Of a stretch of DNA of 64,000 bases, positions 31,038 through 42,062 are shown piece by piece; positions within the stretch are counted from its first letter, which is position 1, and the number at the start of each line of letters is the position of its first letter. Below the pieces are notes generated by a model. The model saw only the letters and a program-made list of their open reading frames with translations. It ran no database searches and was not told the origin of the DNA. The stretch spans positions 80,359,974-80,423,973 of the forward strand of contig NC_073305.1 of the NCBI RefSeq assembly GCF_027595985.1, in the 5' to 3' direction. The translations under genes were made by a program, and so were the position numbers. Origin of the DNA: Sorex araneus. Its lineage: Eukaryota; Chordata; Mammalia; Eulipotyphla; Soricidae.

Positions 31038-32028
31038 CTACAACAGAGATGACAGGACAGAGATGGCATGAAGGCATGAAACCAACGATTGAGAAGTCGT
31101 TAGTGGCATGACTGCTGTGTGTGCTCTCAGCAGAAGAACCCGCCCAGCACTACCACAGACTAGCATGAGAATGCCTGCTGTGCATGGAGGCAGGTATGCC
31201 TCCTTTTTACTTTGTATTTTCCAGTAAATGGAATTGACCCTCTGATCCCTAATTCAGCTCTAGGGACTTTTATTCCCCTTTAGGTACATTTGTGGATACT
31301 CATGTATGTTTGCTACATGTATAGGATCAAGGACTACATATAGCAAAAGATAGCACACAGCATAAATGCCCAAGCATACATGAACAAATAAATTCATCAT
31401 GACAAACAAATATGATGACATTTTTGCAGGAAAATTCAAGATGGTTCAGTTGAATGTGAAGCAGAACATGTTTGGAGATAATGTATATTGAATATCAGAG
31501 TTATATACACCCGTATATTAGCATTTATTATGCCTGCTTGATAGAACTATAGATGGTGCTTTTCCCCCCCTTGCCCTTTTTGTTTTACAAAAGTGTCTTT
31601 ATTTGTGGAAAAAAAAGAAGAAAACACATAAACAATGAGTTAGAGGTAGGTACTTGAAGGCAGGCTTAGAATAAGCTGAGAAGGGAGTGAAGAGTGATTG
31701 TGAGTCTCTCCCTGGTCTGCCGCCCTTGCTAGTCTACCATTTGGGGCTTATGTACTTGGTAAGTGATGCTAGTGTTGAGAGAAACAGTTGTGGTTAAATA
31801 GTGATGAAAAGTATCAGCTGGACTCCAACAGACAGGATTTGCACCACTTAAGAAATATGTGAGCTTGAATATTTCCTTCACTTCTCCAACCTACTATCTC
31901 CAGAATAAAGGTACTAATTAGAACTAGCCTGGATTAGCAATAAGTTGGTTTCTATTTCTTGGAGGGATGTCTGGTACAGTCTACATCTTCAATAATCTTC
32001 CAATTCAATATGATTCAAATTCACTGAG

Positions 32029-32207
32029 GGGGCTGGAGAGATAGCACAGCGGGTAGGGCGTTTGCCTTGCACGCGCCCGACCCGGGTTCAAATCCCAGCA
32101 TCCCATATGGTCCCCTGAGCACGGCCAGGGGTAATTCCTGAGTGCAGAGCCAGGAGTAACCCCTGTGCATCGCTGGGTGTGACCCAAAAAGCAAAAAAAA
32201 AAAAAAA
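32029..32207 (+). mobile_element. SINE-A, near-consensus, with TSD
   Basis: Very well preserved: GGGGCTGGAGAGATAGCACA, A-box TAGCACAGCGGG, B-box GGGTTCAAATCC, CATCCCATATGGTCCCC, and GTGTGACCCAAAAAGC with 15 A. TSD CAAATTCACTGAG at 32016-32028 and 32208-32220. The intact copy looks recent and lies antisense to CLIC5. Confidence 0.97.
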
Positions 32208-33164
32208 CAAATTCACTGAGACCTAATCTTTCCCACTAGCATTAATTCCTTTCGAGGTTAGGGCAGGGTGGTCTCCTTTATAATGTCTTCCTCACTGGGG
32301 CAGCTTCATGGTCACATGATCTAGGCAGTCATATAGGGCTTTGCATTCAGAAAGGTACTACTCTGGGGTTAATGCTCTGCTGGCAACATATGGAAGTTCT
32401 GAGTTTTTTTTTTCCTAAAATAAAATGGGTTTATTTGGGAAGTAATGAGAGGGAAGAAAAGAGATAAGTGTTCAAGAGAGAACACAGGATTCGCCTGAGT
32501 GGAAAAGTAAAAAAAAAAAAAAAGAAAAAGAAAAAAGCAAATACGTTTCCCAAGCAAAGATGCCCACGTGTAATTTCCCCAGAATAGGTCAATGCACTCA
32601 AAAATAAGGAGTGCACATCTCAAGCGGAGAGGTGGGCAATGTGTGAATCTTAACTTTCACTGCTTACGGGGACCTGTGCCTTAGCTAGTCCCGCCTCTTG
32701 CACTCGCTCCTAGGATGGGGACAGACAAGAGCAGCCTCTCTCCTCACACACAGACTCCCAACTCCTCCCCCTCACTTTCTTCTTAGCAAGCACATCAGAC
32801 CACAGTCCCTGAGATCCTCCCACTCAGAGACTTTCCCCCTTCTCTCCTACCCACAAGTGACTCCACTTTGGGTTTCTGTCAGTGATGTGTGGGGTTCCCC
32901 AAGGCTGTGCTGGGTGAACAATGACCCACTGTTTGAAAAGCTCAGTCTCTCGGATTCCCAGGGAGGATGTGTTTTCCCCTCCACTCTCCTCTGTCCATGA
33001 CCACACTAAGCTGCCTTCTAGTGTGAATCATAGTTATGCTTTGAGTGTCTTGTCTCTCCTCCTTGGCTGGTGAGAGTTTAAGGACCGAAACCACAGCTGC
33101 TTCATTTCATTACCCTCAACAATCTCAGCCACACTGTTGGTAAGAGGAATGACAAGATCAAACA

Positions 33165-33330
33165 TCTATTTGCTATGTGCTCTGCGCTTGGTATGGCGAG
33201 TGACTTAAATCTCTAAATGACTGCATTGGAGCATTATAGTCTCAGGGAAGATACTATATTCTCATTTTATACATGAGAAAATAATGAAGAGATTAAGTTG
33301 GCTATTCAAGGAGGATTTTTACCATCTCAA
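33165..33330 (+). mobile_element. Possible MIR remnant
   Basis: TATTTGCTATGTGCTCTGCG and, further on, CTCATTTTATACATGAGAAA with AATGAAGAGATTAAGTTGG follow the MIR order (..TACTATGTGCCAGGCAC .. CATTTTACAGATGAGGAAAC .. AGAGGTTAAGTAACT). Strongly decayed. Confidence 0.45.
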
Positions 33331-34056
33331 TTACATTAGCACCAGACAAGGTGAATTTAATACCAAAGGCAATGAAATCACTTAATTTTATATGTTGCAG
33401 TTTTTTAGTAATAAACCAGTAAAATGGCTGCACTGGAAATGAATTTAACCAGACAATTCCTAATGGGTAATTGCTAATACTTGCTATAGTGCCTGAATAT
33501 GAATTCACAGTTCTTTTCACTTTGCCCCTCAGTCCTGTGTAAATGATAAAAGAGCCCCACATCCATAATCCCACATGCACCAGAAATTTAACTCCTGTTG
33601 CTGATCTCCAGACTAAACCTTGTCTTTTGCTAACCTTGTCAGGTCCCATAGAACTCTTGTTCTATAAGACCTGGGGTTGAAACAAACATAGGCACGTCTG
33701 TCATCTACCCTGTCTGACTCTGCCAAGAGAGTGCTAGAGAGCCTTGCAGGAGCAGAGAAAACCGTTCCTTCCAATGTGCTTCCTGTTCCTCTCCGAGGTG
33801 CACTCACAGCCAGGGCAACTCCTGGGTCTCGCCCGCTGTGTGCCCACCCTCTCCGGTTGGTGTCAAACATCTTTGCCCCGCTGCCCTCTGGAAGCTATGC
33901 TTCTTGCAAATGGAACCTGGTGACAAAGTTTTTCCTAGGTCTAGCAATTATTTATGATAAATTACCCCTACAATATGAGCTGGTTAGGTGTGGTTGCCAA
34001 AGACGCCACCCAGAGTGTTCTACTCAGCTCCCGTGTGTCTAAGAACCACAGGATAT

Positions 34057-34228
34057 GGGGACTGGAAAGCTAGTACAGGGATAGGGCATTTGTCTTGCAC
34101 AGGACTGACCCCAATTCTATCTTTGGTGTCGCACTTGGTCCCCACCCTGCCACCAGCACTGCCAGAAGTAATTCCTGCGTGCAGAGTCAGGGGTAACCCC
34201 TGATCCTGGTGTGGCATTAAAAAAAAGA
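34057..34228 (+). mobile_element. SINE-A, diverged
   Basis: GGGACTGGAAAGCTAGTACA head, TTGTCTTGCACAGGACTGAC, TAATTCCTGCGTGCAGAGTC and GGTGTGGCATTAAAAAAA. The CATATGG segment is altered to CACTTGGTCCCCAC. Confidence 0.85.
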
Positions 34229-34344
34229 AACAGGAAAACAAACACTTTATATGGAGCCCAAGTCCCTCCTCAGACACTTGCCATGCCTGCAGGCAGGACC
34301 AGCACTTCCCTTCCTTTTTTGCATGTCTCATATGCCTCCCTCAA

Positions 34345-34606
34345 TTCACTGTAGCACTGTCACTGTCACTGTCGTCAAGTTGTTCATCGATTTGCTCGAG
34401 CAGGCACCAGTAACATCTCCATTGTGAGATTTGTTGTTACTGTTTTTGGCATATCGAATATGCCACAGGTAGCTTGCCAGGCTCTGCTGTGCAGGCTAAT
34501 ACTCTCAGTAGCTTGCATGGCTCTCCGAGAGGGACAGAGAAATTGAACCGGGGTCAACCGCGTGCAAGGCAAATGCCCTACCCGCTGTGCTCTCGCTCCA
34601 GCCCAT
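34345..34606 (-). mobile_element. SINE-B, antisense, complete
   Basis: Begins with the tail in reverse (GCACTGTCACTGTCACTGTC). It runs through TTCATCGATTTGCTCGAGCA, TTTTGGCATATCGAATATGC and GAGAGGGACAGAGAAATTGA to the reversed head CTGTGCTCTCGCTCCAGCCC. Confidence 0.93.
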
Positions 34607-34842
34607 CCAAAAGTCCCTTGGTTTTGCATAAGAACCCCTGGGAAAAGACCATATTTCCTAAGGTGCACATGCATACCACTGAGGGAAGAAACTGGAATTT
34701 TTTAGGCAGGGTGATAGATATTCACCTTAAAGTCAAAATATTGATTTAAAAAAATGCTTTACACAGTTACAAAGTGATCAACAGAGAAGCACCCAATCTC
34801 ACCCTGATGAAATTTGTTTATTTGTTTATTAAAATTTTTTTT

Positions 34843-34997
34843 CTTTTGGGGGTCACACCTGGCAGTGCTTAGGGGTTACTTCTGGCTTTTCACTCAAGAA
34901 TTGCTTCTAGTGGTGCCCAGGGGACCAGATGGAATTGAACCTGGTTTGGCTACATACAAAGCAAATGCCTTACCTGCTATACTATAGCTCTAGCTCC
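34843..34997 (-). mobile_element. SINE-A, antisense
   Basis: TTTTGGGGGTCACACCTGGC, AGTGCTTAGGGGTTACTTCT, CCAGATGGAATTGAACCTGG and CAAATGCCTTACCTGCTATA. An older copy. Confidence 0.88.
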
Positions 34998-35054
34998 TGA
35001 AAATTATTTTTAAGGTTTTTATTTTTTAAAGGTTATCATATGAGCTTTAAGTAG

Positions 35055-35135
35055 CAGAAAACCAGAGATGTGTTTTAGCAGTAGAACATGTGCCTTAAAA
35101 TGTCTGAGTACCTGGCACCACAAAAGCAAAACCAA
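35055..35135 (+). mobile_element. Decayed tRNA-headed SINE fragment
   Basis: GATGTGTTTTAGCAGTAGAA, CATGTGCCTTAAAATGTC and ACCTGGCACCACAAAAGCAA look like a head-only tRNA retroposon, similar to 5565-5645. Confidence 0.4.
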
Positions 35136-35467
35136 CACAATAACAAAAAATAGAAACTCTTTTCTAGAGTCACAAACCTAACTTAGGGCACATAATTTCT
35201 CATCCTTTACTTTCTCTCTTTGTCTCTCTCTCACTCCACTCATATTTCCTAAGCAATACTATTTTGCTTCAAGAAAAACTTTAATAAAATAGCAGAAATA
35301 CAATTTATGAATATGTTATGTTGAGATCTCCCTTCCTGTTTGCTTCTTTGTGATCTGAATAGGTTACAGGTCCCCAGGCAGTTGCTACATAGTCCTCTGA
35401 TGGTCTTTCCTAGCTATATCTTTACACAATTGTGGATCTAGTTGCTTGCTCCCAAGTTGGCCTCATG

Positions 35468-35625
35468 GGACCTGAGAGATCATATATCAGGCAAGGTGCT
35501 TGCCTTGCACATGGCTGACCTGGCAGCCCATATGGTCCCCAGAGCACGGCCAAAGTGATCCCTGAGTGAAAAGCCATAATAACCCTGAGCATCACTGGTG
35601 TGGCCCCCAAAACAAAACAAACAAA
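35468..35625 (+). mobile_element. SINE-A, diverged
   Basis: GAGAGATCATATATCAGGCA head, TTGCCTTGCACATGGCTGAC, CAGCCCATATGGTCCCC, TGATCCCTGAGTG and GTGTGGCCCCCAAAAC with an A-rich tail. Confidence 0.85.
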
Positions 35626-36312
35626 CAAGAGCTGGTCTCTCAAATAAGGGGATGAGCACTAGAAGGGACTCAGCCAGTGAAAGTTCAAAGAGGGTCTCTG
35701 TGAGCCCCTGGGCCAGAAGCCACTCAGCTTCCTCAGACAAAGATGAACTTGAAAGTGAACCCTGCAGGAGTGAGAGAGATCATGAAGGAGAGGCTGCACA
35801 GGAACGTCCATGCTCATGTTCTGCATTTGCTTTTTTCATATGAAAACAGTTAGCAACCATAGCTCACATTAACTTTTGGCACCAGAAGACAAACTGGAGG
35901 GCTGAATTGGCTCCCCATTCACTCTTTCTGCACTTCAGAGGTTTGCCAGGCCTCTGGGATCTGATAAGCCAGATCAGCAGAAATCCAAGGAGACAGGGGG
36001 TGAGGCCCAAGTTGATCCCCTTTGCAGCCCATATGCTCTTTGACCTCCAGCTTCTCCAGGTCAGCAACTCATTGAACTTTCTCTAGGGACAGAGTGGTCT
36101 ATACACCCAGTCCTTCTGGACAGAAAGAAGACATAGAAATCATTTGTAGGACAAGGTGCAAGACCTAAGTGGTGTGTGTTTATCTCATTCAATGAGAGAT
36201 CCTTGACTAACTGACTTGCCAGCACATGTTTGAGTACAAGAGAAGGAGAAGGAAAGGAGGTGAGAAGGAGCAGAATACATGACTCTTCTTTCTTAGGGGA
36301 AGGGATTTGGAT

Positions 36313-36443
36313 CACACCCAGTGGCTCTCAGGATTTACTCTTGACTTTGTGCTCAGGGGATTATATACAGTGCTGGGAATAGAACTCAGATCAGCAGCAG
36401 GGAAGATAAACAGCTTAACCCCCTATACTATCTCTTAAGCTCT
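36313..36443 (-). mobile_element. SINE-A, antisense, diverged
   Basis: CACACCCAGTGGCTCTCAGG, GACTTTGTGCTCAGGGGATT and a decayed reversed head (AACCCCCTATACTATCTCTT). Confidence 0.7.
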
Positions 36444-37904
36444 ACATATTCTTCCACAAGACATCAGAAAAATGAACTACAAAGATGGGATGATCTGCTC
36501 AGCTCACACTTCTAATTGGTGGACAGCACAGAATGTGAACCACGTAGGATCTCTCCATCATATCACTCTGTCTAGACCAGAATTATTTGGTCTCTTATGG
36601 TACCATCTGGCTCAAGAAAAAAAAAAACAGAAGATGTTGGTGATGGTGTTGAAGTAGAGGTATTAAAATGATTACTTAAAAAAAATTGTTTGACTGGACC
36701 TCAGAGTGACCATTTCCTTGGTTCTGATCTCAGAGTATCTTTAAATCCATAGGTCAGTTTGCTTAGTCCTGTAGTCCTAACAAACAGTCTCCACCATGGT
36801 GGCACCAGTGTCCCCTTCATGTACTCTCAGCTAAACTAGTGTATGCTCTGATTGAGGGAAGCCTGCATTTCCAGTCTTCCACTGTAACAAACAGGCAACT
36901 TTTGGTTATAACCAGACAAATGATTAAATAAGGCAGAATCATATAACAAATAATCCAATTGAATCTTCTTGGAGAAGAACTGGGTATCACAAAACTATAA
37001 ATGATACAATTAAATGACCAATCAATGAGTAATTATAAAGGGCCTACCACATGTGCCCACCACATACTTGCCCTACCCTCACAGAGCTTGTGTGGATAAA
37101 ACCATGAGATGTGAGTACAGGTCAGAGTATTGTTAGAAGAAAATATGCCATATTCTTCCCTAGGCTGGTGAGGGTCAGGAAAGGATATGAGAGTGTGGGT
37201 TTCGAGAATGTTGGATGAGTCAACTGTTGTCCTCAAAACAGATGAAAGAACGTGCCCTTCTCTATGTTTCTCCAGAGACCAAGGAGCAGCAGGGAGACAT
37301 GTTTGAGCTTAGGATGAAGAGGTATATTTCACTACTGAGAGTCATTCAAAGTGGTAGGATGACCAAAGGACTCCTCATCATCAGAAATGTCACTCACAGC
37401 TGCAGAGAAGCCTGGTACATTCACAACAGGAAGTGGGCTGGTTTGTGCTGAGAGATTGTATGAGATGACCATGGGATTCCCCTCTTTCCAACTCTCAAAT
37501 CCCAAGAACCATCTAGAAAAGGATCATGCTGCAGATGGAAGATGCTCTAACAAGTGCAGGGAGAACAGGATATCATTTCAGATGACATTTCAAATGCCTC
37601 TGTCTGTTTTACTAGGACATGGGGGAGATGATGGGTGTCTGCTGTGGGGAGTTGTTATAAGGATTAGAAGGTGGGTCTGTGCACAGAAAGAAGTTGCATG
37701 TAGAAGAGGGAGGTATTTAATAGATATGTGAGGGAGTGTCCAGTAAACACCTTTGAGAAAGAGGCAATAAAAAGCAGTGATATGATTGCATTTAACTCTA
37801 TATGTTCCACTAATAGCACTTATAACTCTATATGGTCTACCACATATTCCATATACCTATGCTATAGTACCATATTTACTCTACCAACAACTTAAATTTC
37901 ATAA

Positions 37905-37980
37905 ATATATATTTATTTTATAGGTGAAACTGACTGATGCTCAGAGAAGCCATGCAGTCAGCACGCATGGCTGATTTTAG
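37905..37980 (+). mobile_element. Possible MIR remnant
   Basis: TTATTTTATAGGTGAAACTG, ACTGATGCTCAGAGAAGCCA and TGCAGTCAGCACGCATGG fit the MIR segment ATTTTACAGATGAGGAAACTGAGGC..AGAGAAG. Weak. Confidence 0.35.
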
Positions 37981-38121
37981 ATTCTTTTTCATGTGATTGT
38001 GATTTCAGAGTCCTGAAATGTGACCAGCAGGTGACACTGTTCTGATTCCTTGTTTCCCTGAGCCTAAGATGGGGATGGAGCTGAAGAGCACGGTGGGTAA
38101 AAACTTCTCCACCATTCTTAC

Positions 38122-38306
38122 CTTGACCACATGGAGTTTGGGCAACAGATTACAGTCAGCCAGGGTCAACTCATCTCCATCCAGAAACTTGCGTCGGGAT
38201 GGCTTGCTGTCATCATCACAAATGCTGGCATCAATCTCCTCTGGCAGAGGGGTATTCAGGTAGTCATTTAGTTTCTGCAGCACCTTGGTCAGGCTTTTCT
38301 CAAGGG
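38122..38306 (-). CDS. CLIC5: CLIC5 exon 5 (internal coding exon)
   Basis: The 185-bp exon lies between acceptor TTCCCTCCTAG and donor GTAAGAATGG. Its first two bases complete an Ala codon begun in exon 4. It then encodes 61 residues: [61 protein letters not shown]. This is the GST-C-like all-helical domain of CLICs. [18 protein letters not shown] is the family's conserved core. The acidic segment [12 protein letters not shown] is the flexible loop known in CLIC1 as the foot loop. From memory the human exon is 182 bp with DANTCGEDKGS, so the shrew loop appears one residue longer and quite different. Other CLICs have other loops (CLIC4 ENSMEDIKFS, CLIC6 AYSTEDVAVS), so CLIC5 remains the best assignment. 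Confidence 0.96.
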
Positions 38307-38732
38307 CTAGGAGGGAACAAGCAAATATGTCCTTAGTCAACCTTCTTGCAACTGAATATTGCCACTGGAGCTTCAAAAAATAGTTTGTCACTCTGGCCAC
38401 ACTTCCAGCTCCCCTCACGTTACAGAAAACCAGGTCCAGGGATGCAAAACAGTGCAGAAGGAGTGTATTCAGTGGCCTGAAAAAGCAAACCTCAACTGAA
38501 CAACACTCATTAATCCTGTTTTTGGAAAAAGCTAGAAGTATAGCCATGTAGATATATAGCAAAATCATATCACTGACCCGCAGGAAGTGCAATCATAATA
38601 TATCTTCATTTTGTTACCTTGCTTTATCGATAGCTTTCCAATATTCCTCAATCAATCTATATCATAATTTTGTGCAAAAAAATTAGTAGTATCTGGAAGA
38701 GTTTAAAGGTGCCAGGTGAGGGACCTTTCCTC

Positions 38733-38860
38733 TAGTACAGCAAGAAGGGTACCTGCCTTGCATGCAGCTGAATCCCCACATCCCCTTTCCTGCCAGGAGT
38801 GATTTCTGAAAAAAGAACCAGGAATAAGCCCTGAGCACTACTGGGTGTGGCTCCCTCACA
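38733..38860 (+). mobile_element. SINE-A, diverged, with AAAT-type tail
   Basis: TCTAGTACAGCAAGAAGGGT head, TGCCTTGCATGCAGCTGAAT, CCAGGAGTGATTTCTG and CTGAGCACTACTGGGTGTGG. Its A-tail has evolved into the microsatellite at 38861-38950. Confidence 0.8.
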
Positions 38861-38906
38861 AATGAATAAATAAATAAATAGATAGATAAATGAATAAATG
38901 AATACA

Positions 38907-38949
<43 letters not shown>

Positions 38950-38950
38950 A
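38861..38950. repeat. (AAAT)n microsatellite
   Basis: About 90 bp of AAAT units with GATA and AATG variants in the first third, grown from the SINE tail to its left. Confidence 0.95.
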
Positions 38951-39126
38951 GGTCCCAGGAAAGAGATAGGCACCATGGTTTGTAGTGGTAGTAACTACAG
39001 TTTGCCCAAAATAAAAAGGAAAGGAGACCAGCCTCTAGTAGCACATGACATTGGGAAGGGATCGTGGGTGCTGCCCCATGAGAGCCAATGGGGATAAGGG
39101 AGGAATATCTGAATTGAGATGGTTGC

Positions 39127-39369
39127 CATAGTACAGTGGTAGGATGTTTGCCTTGCACGAGGCCAACCTGGGTTCGATTCCTCCGCCCCTCTTGGAAAAG
39201 CCGGCAAGCTACTGAGAGTATCTCACCCACACGGCAGAGCCTGGCAAGCTACCCATGCTGTATTCAACATGCCCAAAACAGTAACAAACAAGTCTCACAA
39301 TGGAGATGTTGCTGGTGCCCACTCGAGCAAATTGATGAGCAACGGGATGACAGTGACAGTGACAGTGAT
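39127..39369 (+). mobile_element. SINE-B, complete with TSD
   Basis: Head with B-box GGGTTCGATTCC, body GCCGGCAAGCTACTGAGAGT, end block TCTCACAATGGAGATGTTGC and CGAGCAAATTGATGAGCAAC, then a GACAGTGACAGTGACAGTG tail. TSD AGATGGTTGC at 39117-39126 and 39370-39379. Confidence 0.94.
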
Positions 39370-39984
39370 AGATGGTTGCTCTAAAACTCAAGTGTTACCC
39401 AAAATGGAAGGATCAATGAACCTGCCATTGGGCTTGACAAGGAAGGTCCAACTACAGCTGCAGCCATGGCTGTCATGCACAGTCCCAGGAACATATACCA
39501 AAAGGATGAAAAGGTGTCAGGAAACATTTACATCTTGTCACCCCTCACCCTCACCATCACCTAAATGATTATCTAGCTATCAAATGATTTCAGTAGATAC
39601 AAGATCCAGACAAAATACTTCAAAGTAAAAACTTCTAGAAGTCACAATCAGTGTATCCCTAGATTCTCACAGCCTACGCAGCTTAGAACACTGAGCCAGG
39701 AGCGTTCCCCTGGAATTGGGAGGACAGAATGGAGGCGGATAAGTTGGTCACTGTACCTGTGTCATCAGGGTCATCAACCCCTCCAGCTGCTTTCTCCAGA
39801 CTGAGGCTTAGTGACACAGAGGATGGAGGCATCTATCCTAATGTTAATTTTAGCAGATAAAAGCCAGACACCTTATTTCAGAAAGAAAAGATCAGAAGAC
39901 TATATACCCTGTTCAGATTTTCCCAAATGTGCCTCCTCTTAGCAGCTCCTCCTCACATAAATTTAGTTTGTCTCTTCAGAGAAG

Positions 39985-39991
<7 letters not shown>

Positions 39992-40031
<40 letters not shown>

Positions 40032-40189
40032 GGTCACACCTGGCTATGCACAGGGGTCACTCCTGGCTCTGCACTCAGGAATTACCCCTGGCGGTGCTCA
40101 GGGGACCATATGGGATGCTGGGATTTGAACCCGGGTCGGCCGCGTGCAAGGCAAACGCCCTACCCGCTGTGCTATCTCTCCAGCCCCGT
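39992..40189 (-). mobile_element. SINE-A, antisense, near-consensus, very long A-tail
   Basis: A 43-nt uninterrupted T run (39988-40030, sharing its first four T with the TSD) leads into GGGTCACACCTGGCTATGCA, GGCTCTGCACTCAGGAATTA, CATATGGGATGCTGGGATTT and CTGTGCTATCTCTCCAGCCC. TSD GAGAAGGCCTTTT at 39979-39991 and 40190-40202. A-tails shorten quickly with age, so this is probably a very young insertion. It lies in CLIC5 sense orientation. Confidence 0.97.
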
Positions 40190-41606
40190 GAGAAGGCCTT
40201 TTGTTTGAGACAATGAAATGACTCCAGCCCACGATAAATCAATTGAACACTTTCTGGAATGTTTGAAAACAGGCTAGAGGATGAACAGTTTCTCAATACT
40301 TCCTTCTCCCTGGTGCAGCATTTGAACATGCCCTTCATCATCTGCTTTGTGTTTCCAGTTTGGGAGAACAGAATAAGCAGAGCTGGGAAAATGCTCGTAT
40401 TCCCCTTAGCAATTGTCTAGACTGGGATGGGAGTGCAAGCTCAGTCAACAGCAATAGCAAAGGGTGGATACGCAACAATACCTATTATGCTCCCTCCAAG
40501 TCCCCACCAAACTGTCTGTTATTTATACTGGGTTTGTTTACTTCCTCAGATCCCTCCACCCCTCTCAGTTATGGAGGACAAAATCCTGATTATAGTGGAG
40601 AAAGAAAAAAAAATAGAATGGAGTACCCATTGGAGTATGGCCAACTCATATCTTCTGAGGGAAAGAGACAGATGATGGGAAATGACACTGAAGCAAATGG
40701 CACTAATTCTAAATGCCACTTAGAGAACCAAGGAGACCAATTTGGTTCTCTAGCCAAGTTGGTGTTCATGACATAAACAAGTTGGTACTCGTCTCTGAGA
40801 ACTCTCATGTCACTTCCTAAGGTAACCTAGAACAGCAAGTGAAGCTTTTTGTGGGCAGGAACTTCTGAATGAAGTCTGGATCAACTTCAGCTATCTCCCC
40901 CACGATCCCTTGAGATGAAACAATAGAATTTGATGATGGGTCTGGTTGTCTCCGATGTTTCAGCTGTGACATACTGACGAAGTTCCAACCATAATTCGGG
41001 TGTTGGCATGTCCTGAAGACATCCTCTGTGTGTTGGTTTCATCACTTGTCTTTGCAATTAGCCATGGGAGGGTGTGGGTTAATGATGGTGGAGGGCAGAA
41101 GAGATGAGGTAGCAGGGAAGGGGTGATGCATCCCCTGACACTTCATGTTTACATTTTGGCCCTGTCAGGGTGAATTTACTGCCACACTGCTGAAGTTTAA
41201 GCTTCAAGGTCCCTTAATTCCCATTATTGGGCTTCTTCCAAGACCTTAAGCTGGATTTTTAAAATTGCTTTGTTTGTATTTATTATATTGGCTTCAGACC
41301 CAACAAATTCTGGAAACATCCCTGATTCTGGCCTTTAGTAGATATGAACTGGGGCAAGTTCCTTAACTTCCACACACTTTAATCTTCTCATGTCAATGAT
41401 TGGACTGAAAATCCCTAACCCTTAGGAGGCCCTTATAAGAATAAACTTAAATGCTGCAGAAAAAACTGCATCCTCTGGTTTGCAGGGGTCGGGGGGTGGT
41501 ACATTCCAAGTCAACAACTGGAGACAGTTTTCCCCACCACAGTCTTCCACACATGGCTGCTTCTCCTCTGACACCTCTGGTCAGTATACATTCCTCAAAA
41601 ATCCAG

Positions 41607-41760
41607 GAGCGATAGTACAAAGGATCACACACATACGTTGTATGCCATTGACTCCAGTTTAATCTACAGCACCACACGGTCCCAACAACCACAAGGTGTA
41701 GTTCTGGAAGACCCCCCTGGATTGCTGAAGTGATCCCCAGCATTGTGGAGCCCCAACTGC
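41607..41760 (+). mobile_element. Decayed tRNA-headed SINE
   Basis: CAGGAGCGATAGTACAAAGG head, TACAGCACCACACGGTCCCA and GAAGTGATCCCCAGCATTGT. The downstream body is not clearly SINE-A or SINE-B. Confidence 0.5.
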
Positions 41761-41890
41761 CCTGTATCTTCGGACTCCTTCATGGGAGCCTTCATTTAAC
41801 AGCAGATCCAGTTGGCTAAGAATGGCTTGGAGGGACCCCCAGACCTTCTGAGCACTACTTGAAAAAAACCCTCAAAAATTCAGGGTTCAG

Positions 41891-42062
41891 GGGCCGGAGC
41901 GATAGCACAGCGGGTAGGGCGTTTGCCTTGCACTCGGCCGACCCGGGTTCGATCCCCGGCATCCCATATGGTCCCCCAAGCACTGCCAGGAGTGATTCCT
42001 GAGTGCAAAGCCAGGAGTAACCCCTGAGCATCGCTGGGTGTGACCCAAAAAGCAAAAAAAAA
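41891..42062 (+). mobile_element. SINE-A, near-consensus, with 17-bp TSD
   Basis: GGGCCGGAGCGATAGCACAG head, B-box GGGTTCGATCCC, CATCCCATATGGTCCCC and GTGTGACCCAAAAAGC plus A-tail. TSD AAAAATTCAGGGTTCAG at 41874-41890 and 42063-42079. A young copy. Confidence 0.97.

Larger units (their letters stand above)
31038..38121 (-). other. CLIC5: CLIC5 intron 5 (complete)
   Basis: This 7.1-kb intron has donor GTAAGAATGG (at 38121 downward) and acceptor CTCTGTTGTAG (ending 31038). It contains seven recognisable SINE insertions or fragments and MIR remnants, listed separately. The stretches 31038-32015, 32221-34056, 35626-36312 and 36444-38121 hold nothing else I can name. Confidence 0.95.

Noticed and set aside
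32029..32110. tRNA gene
   Set aside because: The A- and B-box-bearing segments are the heads of SINE-A and SINE-B. They lack a full cloverleaf and are followed by SINE bodies.
38005..38592. 195-codon open frame on the minus strand
   Set aside because: Only its middle (38122-38306) is coding. The rest is read-through into intron 5 and intron 4 past canonical splice sites.
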